From assembly GCF_030010625.1 (NCBI RefSeq), contig NZ_JASCXN010000046.1, positions 1 to 45,779 on the forward strand: a DNA stretch of 45,779 bases. Direction: 5' to 3'. Positions within the stretch are counted from its first letter, which is position 1. Every line of letters begins with the position of its first letter. Shown here piece after piece: positions 37,214 to 44,718 of this stretch. Below the pieces are notes generated by a model, which was not told the DNA's origin, made no database searches, and saw nothing but the letters and a program-made list of their open reading frames with translations. This DNA is from Streptomyces sp. CC208A. Its GTDB lineage: Bacteria; Actinomycetota; Actinomycetes; Streptomycetales; Streptomycetaceae. The translations under genes and the position numbers were made by a program.

Positions 37214-38566
37214 ATGAGCCGATCGACCGGCTTACGGGCACCGGTACGGCTGGTTCACCCGCTGAGCGTGGTGCGGGAGGAACGAGGCTGGACCTACCAG
37301 GACGTTGTCGACATCGTTGCCAAGCCCACCCGCCGGTCGGCTGACCGGCGCAAGGCATGGAAGTGGGAGCACTGGGGCGTCGAGCCGGACGGCGAGAGCC
37401 AGGCCGCTCTCGCTGTTGAACTCGGCGTTCCGATGGACGAGGTGCACCGGCTCGGCTGGCCCGGCTGGCTGCCGGACGGCGGCCCAGTCCGCACTGGTTT
37501 TCCGTGGACCCGGGCGGGGACGCTCCAGGCGTTGGACGACACCCTGGAGCATGCGATGTTCGACCGCCGCGGATTCATGAAGCTCGGCGGCGGGGCTCTG
37601 GTCACGTTGGCCGGCCAGTGGCTCACCCAGCACCCCGAGCCAGTGGCCGCAGCCCTCGCCGGAGGCCGCATCGACGCGCAGCTCGTCGCGGACCTGGAGG
37701 ACGGCCTGCCCCGGCTACGCCGATTGGAGGCCCGTCTGGGCGGACCGCGCGCCCGCCACCTCTTGGACGCCGAGCTCGACACGGTCACCGGCATCCTCAA
37801 AGAGGCGTCCTACACCGACGAGGTCGGTCAGCGGCTGCTCCGCCTCGGCGCCGAACTGGGCCGCCTCGCCGGATGGTCCTCCTTCGACGCGGGACTGCAC
37901 GCCGCCGCCCAGCGGTATTGGGCCAGCGGCCTGCGCGCTGCCCACACCGCCGACGACCGCGCGCTCGGCGCCAACATTCTCAAGTCGCTCAGCCTCCAGT
38001 GCTACGACCACGGCCTGTTCGCAGACTCCCACGCGCTCGCGGCAGCCGCCGTCGACGGCGCGGGCGAGGTCACCCCCCGCACCCTGGCCATGCTGCTGCT
38101 GCGGCAGGCCCGCGCAGCGGCGGCCTGCGGCGACCGCACCGAATGCGACCGACTGCTGTCCACAGCCGAGACCCAGATGGCCCGCACCAACACCGGCGAC
38201 GACGACCCCTCCTGGACCGGCTACTTCGACACGGCCGAGTTCCACGCCCAGACCGCCGCCTGCCACGCCGACCTCGGCCGCCCCCGGCTCGCCCAGCGCC
38301 ACTACACCACCGCGCTCGACCTCATGCCGGCCACCAAGCGCCGCGACCTGGCCACCTACACCGTCCAGAACGCCCGGACCCACAACGCCCTTGGCAACGC
38401 CGACCACGCCGTCCACCTCCTGGAAACGGCTATCCCGATGATCACCGCCGCCCCCTCCCAACGGAACGCGGCCCGCGCCGCAGCAGCCCGCGCCGAACTC
38501 CCGCTCACAGCCAAGGACCCGAAAGTCCAGTGCCTCGACCAGATGCTCGCCAAACTGGCCGCATGA
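37214..38566 (+). CDS. HTH-TPR transcriptional regulator (NsdA-like architecture)
   Basis: The 450-residue protein has an XRE-like helix-turn-helix near residues 15-80 (LSVVREERGWTYQDVVDIV), then a short hydrophobic, twin-arginine-like stretch DRRGFMKLGGGALVTLAG near 117-135, and from about 160 to the end a run of TPR-like helical pairs rich in Ala and Leu. This layout is common in streptomycete pathway regulators such as NsdA and probably senses a small ligand or peptide. ATG 37214 with a G-rich upstream stretch is chosen; an in-frame ATG at 37151 would place the start within the candidate -10. Divergent from the glycan operon and coupled by ATGA to an SDR gene, it is the likely cluster regulator. 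Confidence 0.8.
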   Translation: MSRSTGLRAPVRLVHPLSVVREERGWTYQDVVDIVAKPTRRSADRRKAWKWEHWGVEPDGESQAALAVELGVPMDEVHRLGWPGWLPDGGPVRTGFPWTRAGTLQALDDTLEHAMFDRRGFMKLGGGALVTLAGQWLTQHPEPVAAALAGGRIDAQLVADLEDGLPRLRRLEARLGGPRARHLLDAELDTVTGILKEASYTDEVGQRLLRLGAELGRLAGWSSFDAGLHAAAQRYWASGLRAAHTADDRALGANILKSLSLQCYDHGLFADSHALAAAAVDGAGEVTPRTLAMLLLRQARAAAACGDRTECDRLLSTAETQMARTNTGDDDPSWTGYFDTAEFHAQTAACHADLGRPRLAQRHYTTALDLMPATKRRDLATYTVQNARTHNALGNADHAVHLLETAIPMITAAPSQRNAARAAAARAELPLTAKDPKVQCLDQMLAKLAA

Positions 38567-39276
38567 CCACACACCCCACCCCGCGCGTCGCCCTCGTCTC
38601 CGGCGGAAACCGCGGCCTCGGCCTCGCCATCGCCACCCGCCTCGCCGAACAGGGCATGCAGGTCGTCCTCGGCGTGCGCGACCGCCTCGCCGGCCGGGAC
38701 GCAGAGGAAGCCCTCGGCAGCAAGGGGCTGCTCGTCCACTCCCACGAGCTGGACGTCACCGACCCAGCCAGCGTCGCCCGATGCGTCGCCGACGTCGCCG
38801 CCCAGCTCGGACGCCTGGACGTGCTGATCAACAACGCCGCCGTCGCCATCGACCGCGGCCAGGCAGCCTCCGCGCCCGACTTCGAGCGCGTCCGGGCCAC
38901 GCTGGACACCAACCTTCTCGGCGCCTGGCGGCTCGCCGCCACTGCCTCACAGGAGATGAAAAAAACCGGCTACGGTCGCATCGTCAATATCACCAGCCAC
39001 CTCGGCTCACAGAGCAACATGGGCACCGGCAACGTGAGCTACCGGATCTCCAAGGCTGGCCTTAACGCCCTCACTCAGATCCTCGCCGCCGAACTCGGCG
39101 GTACCGGCATTCTCGTCAACGCCGTCTCCCCCGGGCGCATGGCGACCCGCATGGCCTATGGCGAAACCGACCGCACTCCCGAGGACGCCGCTGACACGCC
39201 CGTCTGGCTCGCCACTCTTCCCGACAACGGCCCCACAGGGGGCCTCTTCTACGACCGCGAGCCCCTGGGCTGGTGA
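38563..39276 (+). CDS. Classical short-chain dehydrogenase/reductase
   Basis: The 237-residue NAD(P)-dependent oxidoreductase has the cofactor motif SGGNRGLGLAIA, the acidic LDVTDP segment, the structural INNAA motif, the catalytic serine in NITSHLGS, and Tyr/Lys in SYRISKAG. NAVSPGRMATRM is the usual post-catalytic cofactor-binding region. Its ATG overlaps the regulator stop (ATGA 38563-38566), so the two are co-expressed. It may reduce or oxidise a carbonyl in the product of the neighbouring glycan cluster; the substrate is unknown. A strong hairpin follows 228 bases downstream. Confidence 0.88.
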   Translation: MTTHPTPRVALVSGGNRGLGLAIATRLAEQGMQVVLGVRDRLAGRDAEEALGSKGLLVHSHELDVTDPASVARCVADVAAQLGRLDVLINNAAVAIDRGQAASAPDFERVRATLDTNLLGAWRLAATASQEMKKTGYGRIVNITSHLGSQSNMGTGNVSYRISKAGLNALTQILAAELGGTGILVNAVSPGRMATRMAYGETDRTPEDAADTPVWLATLPDNGPTGGLFYDREPLGW

Positions 39277-39646
39277 CCTGCCGCGTCCGCACTCGGGTTT
39301 GCCCCACCAGGCCTCTTCGCTGGTACAGGTAGGCGGGATCCAGCTGGCCGACGCCGGGAGGGGCCGGCCAGAGGGCGAGGTGGTATCGAGCGGGGACACC
39401 GCTCGCCTACGGCTGCGCTTACGAGCCATCCGTCTGCCGTACTGCCGGAGAAACCCGCCCCCAGGGGCCAGGACCATATGCAGTTGGGCACGTTCACGAG
39501 CGCGTCTCCCTCCTCTCTTCGAGGAGGGAGACGGTCCGGCTCAGCCGCCGACCTGGACGAGGCAGAAGGCGAAGATGCCGGGGATGGCTCTGTCCAGTGA
39601 CCGTACAGCCCTCGGCCACCGCCAGCGACCGCTCACCGCCCGATGA
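39277..39646. other. Convergent intergenic region with two hairpins
   Basis: No gene is evident in these 370 bases between the SDR and the convergent XRE regulator. A 7-bp stem with a 14-base loop lies at 39344-39371 (CTGGCCG/CGGCCAG), and a much stronger hairpin at 39504-39532 is annotated separately as a terminator. Confidence 0.6.
39504..39532. terminator. Bidirectional terminator hairpin
   Basis: A perfect 12-bp inverted repeat, GTCTCCCTCCTC (39504-39515) and GAGGAGGGAGAC (39521-39532), encloses a 5-base loop. No U-tract follows on either strand, as is usual for actinobacterial terminators. It lies between two converging genes and can serve both. Confidence 0.75.
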
Positions 39647-41080
39647 TTAGATCTCGTCGGCCGGGTGCCAGATGTACGGGAGGGTGCGGTCCTCCTCGTA
39701 CAGGTCGCGCCACACGGCCGTGAGGCTCTTGATGCGCTGCTGGGACTGCCGGATGAGTTCCTGGATGCGGGCGACTGCTTCCCTGGGTTCGGGGGGCAGG
39801 ATCGCTCGGGTGAGAAGCTGCATCTCGTCACGGGCTTCGTCGATCACGGCAGCGTGGGGGACCTTGACGACGAGGGTGTAGGCCGCGACGACGTTCACGC
39901 CCCACTGACCGTCGGCTTCCTTGACGGCCCAGATCACTGACTGCGCCGAGGGCGAGAGCGTGAGCTGGCAGTTCGGGCCCATCATCCTGCTGAGTACGGG
40001 CAGGTCGATGCGATCCTCGCCCGCCAGGGCCGCCGCGTCCTGGGCTGTCGGGACGGAGAGCCTCCCAGTGATGGCGCGTGCGATACGCCGGGTCTCCGCT
40101 GCCGATGGCGGCGCGTCGTCCTGCTTGCCCGAAGGTGCCTCGGCCGCACTGCCGACGCCGACGTTCGCGTCGGTGCGTTCGCCGTCCTCGTCGTCCTTGG
40201 TCCCCCAGGAGAGGACGACCAGCTTCCAGTCGGGCAGCGACGCCGGAGACAGTACATGACTGACGACATCGATCGCGTCCCAGTTGAGGGCCGGGACCGT
40301 CATGCGGACGGCGTAGCCGTCCAGGTTCTCCGTGACCTCGTTGGATGCGTCCCAGATGCGGCCGATGTCGGGGTCTTTGCAGACGTCGCCGATCAGTTCC
40401 ATGAGCTCGGCGCTGTCCTCACGGCCGGCCAGCGCGAACTTGAGCAGGCTGACGTAGGTGGCGGCATGCCGGTCCCAGTCGTGGTACTGGGACCGGGCCT
40501 CTCGGCTCAGCAGGGACCAGCGCATGAAGTTGGCGCCCGGCTCCAGCACCCAGGGCCACCACTCGGCGGTGGCGGCGTTGTGCGCGACGACGTTCCAGTT
40601 CGCGTCGCAGAGGAAGGTGGGGCTGGGCATCTGCTTGTCGATCAGCAGCCGCAGGCCGCTGCGGACCCGGGTGTCGACGGCCCCGGCCGCGGCCGTGGGG
40701 CCCAGGCCGTTGTACAGCAGGAGCGCGATGAACTCGTCGCGGTCGAGGTGCAGAAGGTCGGCGAGGGCCTCGCACTGCTTGCGGTCGAGGCGGTGTCTGC
40801 CGGCGCCCCGCTCGAGGTCGCGGTACCACCGTTCGGAGCGGTCGATCGCGTTCGCGCACTCGCCCTGGGTCACACGGCGGCCCCTGCGTTCGCCGGCCGC
40901 CCGGCGCCAGCAGCGCAGCTGACCGGCGAACCCCATGATCTGTCCCGCATGCGGAAGCTCACCTCGCTCCGGGGGCCGCTGGCCGGGCGTCGTGGCCCCA
41001 ACCTCAGCGTCGTTGCCTGAAGCCACAACTTCCCTCTCGCTGTCCCCGTGGTCTGCGGGGAAGGGCACGGTGGCGCCCAT
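39647..41080 (-). CDS. XRE-family regulator with MmyB-like ligand-binding domain
   Basis: The 477-residue protein has a helix-turn-helix at about residues 55-120 (GRRVTQGECANAIDRSERW). It is followed by a PAS-like ligand domain of the MmyB/MLTR type at about 150-290, with FLCDANWNVVAHNAATAEW, MRWSLLSREARSQYHDW and RIWDASNEV. The remaining 180 residues are not recognised and include an acidic linker near 295-330. ATG 41080 is chosen because GAGGAGAAGAGG lies directly upstream; Met49 is a shorter alternative that would begin at the usual HTH start. The frame stays open up to 41452, but that part contains a terminator and palindromes and is not coding. It probably controls itself or the neighbouring mobile element. 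The C-terminal extension is unusual. Confidence 0.75.
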   Translation of the reverse strand: MGATVPFPADHGDSEREVVASGNDAEVGATTPGQRPPERGELPHAGQIMGFAGQLRCWRRAAGERRGRRVTQGECANAIDRSERWYRDLERGAGRHRLDRKQCEALADLLHLDRDEFIALLLYNGLGPTAAAGAVDTRVRSGLRLLIDKQMPSPTFLCDANWNVVAHNAATAEWWPWVLEPGANFMRWSLLSREARSQYHDWDRHAATYVSLLKFALAGREDSAELMELIGDVCKDPDIGRIWDASNEVTENLDGYAVRMTVPALNWDAIDVVSHVLSPASLPDWKLVVLSWGTKDDEDGERTDANVGVGSAAEAPSGKQDDAPPSAAETRRIARAITGRLSVPTAQDAAALAGEDRIDLPVLSRMMGPNCQLTLSPSAQSVIWAVKEADGQWGVNVVAAYTLVVKVPHAAVIDEARDEMQLLTRAILPPEPREAVARIQELIRQSQQRIKSLTAVWRDLYEEDRTLPYIWHPADEI

Positions 41081-41144
41081 CCTCTTCTCCTCGATCGTCT
41101 GTATCCCTCCCGGCGGAGGGCCTGCATCCCCGAGTCGAGGCAAC

Positions 41145-41181
41145 AAAAAAGAGGGCTGCCGCGCTCTGCACGGCGGCCCTC
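41145..41181 (-). terminator. Intrinsic terminator, possible attenuator in regulator leader
   Basis: Read on the minus strand, GAGGGCCGCCG pairs with CGGCAGCCCTC (one G-U pair, 11-bp stem, 9-base loop) and is followed at once by six U (41150-41145). This is a textbook rho-independent terminator, uncommon in such GC-rich DNA. It stops 64 bases before the regulator ATG, and no gene lies immediately upstream for it to terminate, so attenuation of the regulator mRNA is plausible. Confidence 0.65.
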
Positions 41182-41184
41182 CCC

Positions 41185-41213
41185 TTGACCTCCATTCCAG
41201 GGTACGAGATAAA
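41185..41213 (+). promoter_or_regulatory. Possible promoter, TTGACC-17-GATAAA
   Basis: TTGACC (41185-41190) is separated by 17 bases from GATAAA (41208-41213), close to the housekeeping consensus. A transcript would run rightward through the twin palindromes toward the replication genes. The match is fair and the -10 lacks the final T. Confidence 0.27.
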
Positions 41214-41330
41214 TTGTCGATCTTGGATTCCCTCCCCGAAGTAAGCGTGACGGGCGCCACACCTTCCCGCGCGCGCACGGGAGGCGGACGCGCGGCGATA
41301 CCGCAGCGTTCGGGAACGAATCGGACAGAA

Positions 41331-41378
41331 AACCGGCAAATTCTTGCCGGTTTCGGAACCGGCAAATTCTTGCCGGTT
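41331..41378. repeat. Twin 22-bp palindromes, probable operators
   Basis: Two identical copies, 41331-41352 and 41357-41378, each have arms AACCGGCAA and TTGCCGGTT around ATTC. Their centres are 26 bp apart. Each is a perfect 9-bp inverted repeat, the form expected for dimeric HTH regulator sites. The XRE regulator encoded next to them is the obvious candidate binder. The right copy runs into a T stretch and could also act as a weak + strand terminator. Confidence 0.6.
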
Positions 41379-41548
41379 TTTTCTTTCAGGTCGTCGGCCG
41401 AGCTCAAGCGCCCGCCCGCCACCGAAGGCCACCGCTCCACATCCCGGCCCATTCCGCTTTCCCTGCTGGGCAGTTAAGCGACAGGAGCCCGCTTCGACTT
41501 GTGCACCGCCGCAGGATTCTACGCGCGTAAAACCGACTTGAGACACCG

Positions 41549-42019
41549 TTGACGGCGTTTCCCAGTCGGGTTTAAATCCTGGTCACCAGCAGGTCAGCGA
41601 CGTGATCGCGTCGCACGGGGCAGGGGGAAGATCATTAATCCCTACATCGTGCCGGAAGCGGCTCGGAGAGCCAATAGCGCGTCGGCCACGAAATCGACAC
41701 CGGTGTCCGCCTCGATGGCGACACGGGTTGTAACGGGAATCAGAGCTATGTATGGACTTGCCGACCGGGCCTGCGTATGTTCGTCGTCCCCTCGGGTGAT
41801 CACGCCCGAATCACGACGAGCAAGGAGAGCGTAGGCACCCGACGGGCCTGCAGGCCCCCGGAAAAAGCGGCGACGTCCGAGAGCGGCAACTCTCGGACGC
41901 CGGACGCCTCAGCAGATCACCCGTCCGGGCCCAGGGCCCGCGATGGAGATCACATTCACCCGCACCGTGCCTTCTCACGGGACCAACCGGTGCGGCTTCA
42001 CTGAAGAGGAGAGTGTCTT
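41549..42019. other. Intergenic region before the replication genes, with hairpins
   Basis: About 470 bases with no convincing ORF. It contains a 14-bp perfect palindrome GGGCCTGCAGGCCC (about 41844-41857), a perfect 10-bp stem hairpin (41874-41899) and an odd-centred palindrome of CGGGCCC/GGGCCCG near 41928-41942. Near 41563-41587 there is a stretch that resembles a degenerate tRNA T-arm and 3' end. Any promoter for the replication operon should lie here, but none is clear. Confidence 0.4.
41874..41899. terminator. Perfect 10-bp stem hairpin
   Basis: CGTCCGAGAG (41874-41883) and CTCTCGGACG (41890-41899) enclose CGGCAA. No U-tract follows. It could terminate a rightward leader transcript or be a protein site before the replication genes. 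Confidence 0.4.
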
Positions 42020-42106
42020 ATGAGCGCCGCTGTGCGCAAGTGGCCGGGGGATTCGGCCCGCGCGACAGGTGCGATTCACCGCCTGTCGACAGGGGGTGCT
42101 GTCTGA
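42020..42106 (+). CDS. 28-codon leader ORF before the replication initiator
   Basis: ATG 42020 follows a strong ribosome site (GAGGAGAG, 42006-42013) and opens a 28-codon frame beginning MSAAVRKWPGD. Its TGA (42104-42106) shares its last base with the ATG of the initiator gene (TGATG). That arrangement suggests translational coupling, so initiator synthesis would depend on reading this leader. The peptide is basic and unlike anything I recognise; its sequence may matter less than the coupling. Confidence 0.5.
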   Translation: MSAAVRKWPGDSARATGAIHRLSTGGAV

Positions 42107-43155
42107 TGGCGCGGATCCGGACGATCAAGCCCGAGGCGTTCGAGTCGGAGGATCTCGCCTCGGTCGATGTCACCGCGATGGTGACCTTCTTCGGCCTGCT
42201 GACCCAAGCCGACGATTCCGGCCGCTTCCGCGACCACCCCGCGATCATCGCGGGGCGTCTGTGGGCCCTGCGTGCCGATCACACGCCGGCCAACGTCGCC
42301 GTCGACCTGGAGCAGCTGGCGGGTGCCGGCCTGATCTGCCGGTACACCGGCTGTGACGGGAACTCCTACCTGCACGTGGTGACGTGGGAGAAGCACCAGA
42401 AGATCGACCGTCCCTCCGCCTCCCGTCGCCCGCGCTGCCCGGTCCACCAGAGCCACCAGAAGTGCGGCGGCTGTTCTCAGGACTCCTGCCCGGCGGTCGA
42501 GCAGACCCGCACCGCACGGCCTGCGGCCCCGGCCCAGCCGGTTTCGACGCGCTCTCGTGGAGCCCTCGAAACACCGGGATCGTCCGCCGTGGGAGAGCCG
42601 GGCACGGCGTCGAAGGCCGTGGTGGGCAGTGGGGCCGTGCGGGTGAGCAGCGAGGGGCCCCTCGCCGGGGCCTCCTCCGAGGCGTCCGGCAAATCCGCAG
42701 GTCAGGCGGCATTCGCCGGAGATTCGATGCATCCTCGCGAGGGCTCGGCGTCTGGATCTAGGATCTTGGATCCTGGATCTTCCCCTAAGGGGGGCACGGC
42801 CCCCGCCTCGCACACGGCTGCGCCGGGCACGTCGACGAAGGCGCTGGTGGCCGAGTACGTGCGTGACTGCGCCCACCGCCCGCCGAAGGACGTCGTGGCG
42901 CTGGTCGGCCGGCAGGTGAAGGGCCTTCTGGAGGAGGGCTTCGACCCGGAGGTGATCCGCCCGGCCCTGGGGCAGCTGCGGATCAAGGGCCTGCACGCGA
43001 CGGTGCTGCCGAGCCTGGTGAACGAGGCGCTGAACGCATCGCGGTCACCATCCGCCGTCGGCGCCTCCGGCGCGGGGCCCTGGGCCACCTCCTCCGGCTA
43101 CGTGCCCTACCTCGACCCCGCTGCCGAGCCGAGCGGATTCGGAGGCCGACTGTGA
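42106..43155 (+). CDS. DnaD/phage-type replication initiator protein
   Basis: The 349-residue protein has an N-terminal winged-helix region typical of phage and integrative-element replication proteins: MARIRTIKPEAFESEDLA, then TFFGLLTQADDSGRFRDHPAIIAG and VVTWEKHQKIDRPS. A Cys/His-rich patch (CPVHQSHQKCGGCSQDSC) follows near 107-124. A long Ala/Ser/Gly linker (about 130-235) leads to a helical C-terminal domain (VAEYVRDCAHRPPKDVVALVGRQ). ATG 42106 has AGGGGG upstream and a TGATG overlap with the leader ORF. The next gene is a helicase loader in GTGA overlap, giving the initiator-loader pair seen in phages such as lambda (O-P). The linker DNA contains iteron-like repeats. Confidence 0.72.
   Translation: MARIRTIKPEAFESEDLASVDVTAMVTFFGLLTQADDSGRFRDHPAIIAGRLWALRADHTPANVAVDLEQLAGAGLICRYTGCDGNSYLHVVTWEKHQKIDRPSASRRPRCPVHQSHQKCGGCSQDSCPAVEQTRTARPAAPAQPVSTRSRGALETPGSSAVGEPGTASKAVVGSGAVRVSSEGPLAGASSEASGKSAGQAAFAGDSMHPREGSASGSRILDPGSSPKGGTAPASHTAAPGTSTKALVAEYVRDCAHRPPKDVVALVGRQVKGLLEEGFDPEVIRPALGQLRIKGLHATVLPSLVNEALNASRSPSAVGASGAGPWATSSGYVPYLDPAAEPSGFGGRL
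42726..42804. repeat. Iteron-like 7-bp tandem repeats with flanking palindromes, candidate replication origin
   Basis: GGATC recurs at 42754, 42761, 42768 and 42775, four copies of GGATCNN with a strict 7-bp period that ignores the codon frame. On the left are the palindromes GATGCATC (42726-42733) and CCTCGCGAGG (42733-42742). On the right are CCCCT-A-AGGGG (42782-42792) and GGGGG/CCCCC around CACGG (42790-42804). The block lies in the linker-coding part of the initiator gene, as the lambda origin lies inside gene O. Origin function is inference. Confidence 0.45.
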
Positions 43156-43907
43156 CCCGCTACCAGCTCACCGACCCCCAGCCCGCCGTACCGGAGAGGC
43201 TGCGGGCCCGTCTGGAGGCGAAGCTCGCCGAGCGCGGGATCAACCCGGCCGCCACGCTCCCGGACACCCCGGAGCCGATCCCGGCCCTGGAGGCCGCGCA
43301 GCAGCGCATCCCGGTCGACTACCGAGAGGCGCTGGTGGAGCACCCCGATGTCGCCGCCTGGGTGCGGAAAGTCGCCGAGGGTGCGGTCGCCCCGAACGCC
43401 GGCGGGCTCAACCCGCAGTACGGCACGCTCGGCCGGCGGCGGATCGCGCACGGACCGTCTCTGCTGCTGTGGGGGAACCTCGGGACCGGCAAGACCCGCC
43501 AGGCGTACGCAGCGATCCGGGCGCTGACCGCCTCCGGGTGCGGGGTGGCCTGGCATGCCACGACCGCCGCCGACCTGTTCGGCGACACCCGCCCGCAGGC
43601 CGGCGTGGACCTGGAGCACCAGATCCGGCGGATCGTCCGGGTGCCGCTGCTGCTCCTGGACGACCTAGGAGCGGCGAAGACCTCGGCCTGGACTGAGGAG
43701 ATCCTCTTCCGGCTGGTGAACTGGCGCTGCCAGAACCGGCTCCCGACGATCTTCACCACCAACCTGCCGCCGGTCCGCGAGCTCGCCGACTCCCCCCGCC
43801 AGCCGATCCTGCGCGATCTGGTCGGCGACCGGGTACTGAGCCGCCTGTCCGGCATGTGCACCCCGGTGGTCCGCTTCACCGGCCCCGACCGCCGCTTCCA
43901 GCGCTGA
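43152..43907 (+). CDS. DnaC/IstB-like AAA+ helicase loader
   Basis: The 251-residue ATPase has Walker A GNLGTGKT at 108-115 (Lys114), Walker B LLLLDDLG, a sensor-like FTTNLPP and an arginine-containing LSRLSG segment, the pattern of DnaC-type helicase loaders. The first 100 residues are helical and could contact the initiator or helicase. The GTG start overlaps the initiator stop (GTGA 43152-43155), so the two are co-translated. It presumably loads the host DnaB helicase at the element's origin. IstB of insertion sequences has the same fold, but no transposase lies beside it. Confidence 0.82.
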   Translation: MTRYQLTDPQPAVPERLRARLEAKLAERGINPAATLPDTPEPIPALEAAQQRIPVDYREALVEHPDVAAWVRKVAEGAVAPNAGGLNPQYGTLGRRRIAHGPSLLLWGNLGTGKTRQAYAAIRALTASGCGVAWHATTAADLFGDTRPQAGVDLEHQIRRIVRVPLLLLDDLGAAKTSAWTEEILFRLVNWRCQNRLPTIFTTNLPPVRELADSPRQPILRDLVGDRVLSRLSGMCTPVVRFTGPDRRFQR

Positions 43908-44028
43908 CGCGCGGCCCCTCCTCTCCTCGGCCCGCCGCCGCAGCCGGGCCCTTGCCTCCACCCCGCCGTGCCCTTCCGCCGCCCCGTCGGCGCGGAAGAG
44001 GCCCGGGGCGTACCCGAAAGACACCCTG

Positions 44029-44718
44029 ATGCGCTACATCACGACCACCACCGGCCCTCAGTCGGACGTCCGCTCGATCTCGGACCACAGCTGGCACGCT
44101 CGCGCCGCCTGCTACGGCATCAAGCCCAAGGAGGCCGACCGACTGTTCTTCCACGACCCGCGCCACACTCGCGACCGGCAGCAGGCCCGGCAGGTGTGCG
44201 CCGCCTGCCCCGTGCGGCTCGACTGCCTCAACTGGGCACTGGAGAACAAGGAAAAGGTAGGGATGTGGGGCGGTTTGACCCCCAAAGAGCGGGCCCAGTG
44301 GCGCACCAAGCTCGACGACCGCCTCGACTACGGCCGGGTTCGCGAGGCGGTCAACGGGCGGGACGTCCACCTCAGCTGCCTCGAGCGCAAGGCCATCATC
44401 AGCTACGCCTGCGCCAGGGGCTGGAGAGCCAGCCGTCTCGCCCACGTCCTCGGGGTGAGCGTCGACTGGGCCCGTGACGTGATGAACGAAGAGGCCGAGG
44501 CGATCGACGACCGCATCCAGCACACCGTGCACTCCGCCCCCGCACCCATCCCGACCGCCACCGCCCTCAAGGCCGACGAGAACGCCGAGGAGCCGCCGAC
44601 GAGCGACAACCAAGACGCCGGCAGCCCGGACGCCACACGCACCGACGAGGGCCTCGCCCCGGTCGACCGCCACGCACCCGCACCCGTCCTGTTCGACGAG
44701 CTCCGAAAGGCAGCATGA
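44029..44718 (+). CDS. WhiB-family Fe-S protein with C-terminal helix-turn-helix
   Basis: The 229-residue protein carries the four WhiB cysteines that bind a [4Fe-4S] cluster (Cys28, Cys57, Cys60, Cys66) and the GMWGG turn at 78-82, followed by a basic LTPKER segment. Most WhiB proteins are about 80-130 residues and end soon after. Here residues 120-155 add a helix-turn-helix-like segment (SYACARGWRASRLAHVLGVSVDWARDV), and an acidic Ala/Pro tail follows. It probably regulates genes of the mobile element, perhaps in response to redox or NO. The ATG is preceded by GAAAG, and the stop overlaps the next gene (ATGA). The 121 bases before it contain no gene. Confidence 0.85.
   Translation: MRYITTTTGPQSDVRSISDHSWHARAACYGIKPKEADRLFFHDPRHTRDRQQARQVCAACPVRLDCLNWALENKEKVGMWGGLTPKERAQWRTKLDDRLDYGRVREAVNGRDVHLSCLERKAIISYACARGWRASRLAHVLGVSVDWARDVMNEEAEAIDDRIQHTVHSAPAPIPTATALKADENAEEPPTSDNQDAGSPDATRTDEGLAPVDRHAPAPVLFDELRKAA

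Larger units (their letters stand above)
41081..41548. promoter_or_regulatory. Long structured leader/promoter region of the XRE regulator gene
   Basis: About 470 bases without a credible gene. From the regulator outward it holds a small hairpin CCCTCC/GGAGGG (41105-41120), an intrinsic terminator for the minus strand (41145-41181), a possible + strand promoter (41185-41213) and two identical palindromes (41331-41378). The mixture suggests autoregulation plus control by termination, and a possible divergent transcript. Confidence 0.45.

Noticed and set aside
41081..41452. In-frame extension of the XRE regulator by 124 codons upstream of ATG 41080
   Set aside because: It would run through the intrinsic terminator and the palindromes, its composition is not protein-like, and ATG 41080 has a good ribosome site.
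41344..41541. 65-codon + strand ORF over the twin palindromes
   Set aside because: Arises from the palindromic repeats, has no ribosome site, and shows no codon bias or domain.
41563..41587. A functional tRNA gene
   Set aside because: Only a T-arm-like piece is present. The invariant T-loop C is missing and no D-arm, anticodon arm or acceptor partner lies upstream. Kept only as a low-interest att candidate.
41728..41756. TTGTAA-17-TATGGA as a promoter for the replication operon
   Set aside because: The -10 lacks the conserved final T and better-spaced alternatives overlap it; too weak to annotate.
42781..42804. Terminator within the initiator gene at CCCCTAAGGGG
   Set aside because: Short stems with no U-tract in the middle of a coding gene; better explained as part of the palindrome-rich candidate origin.
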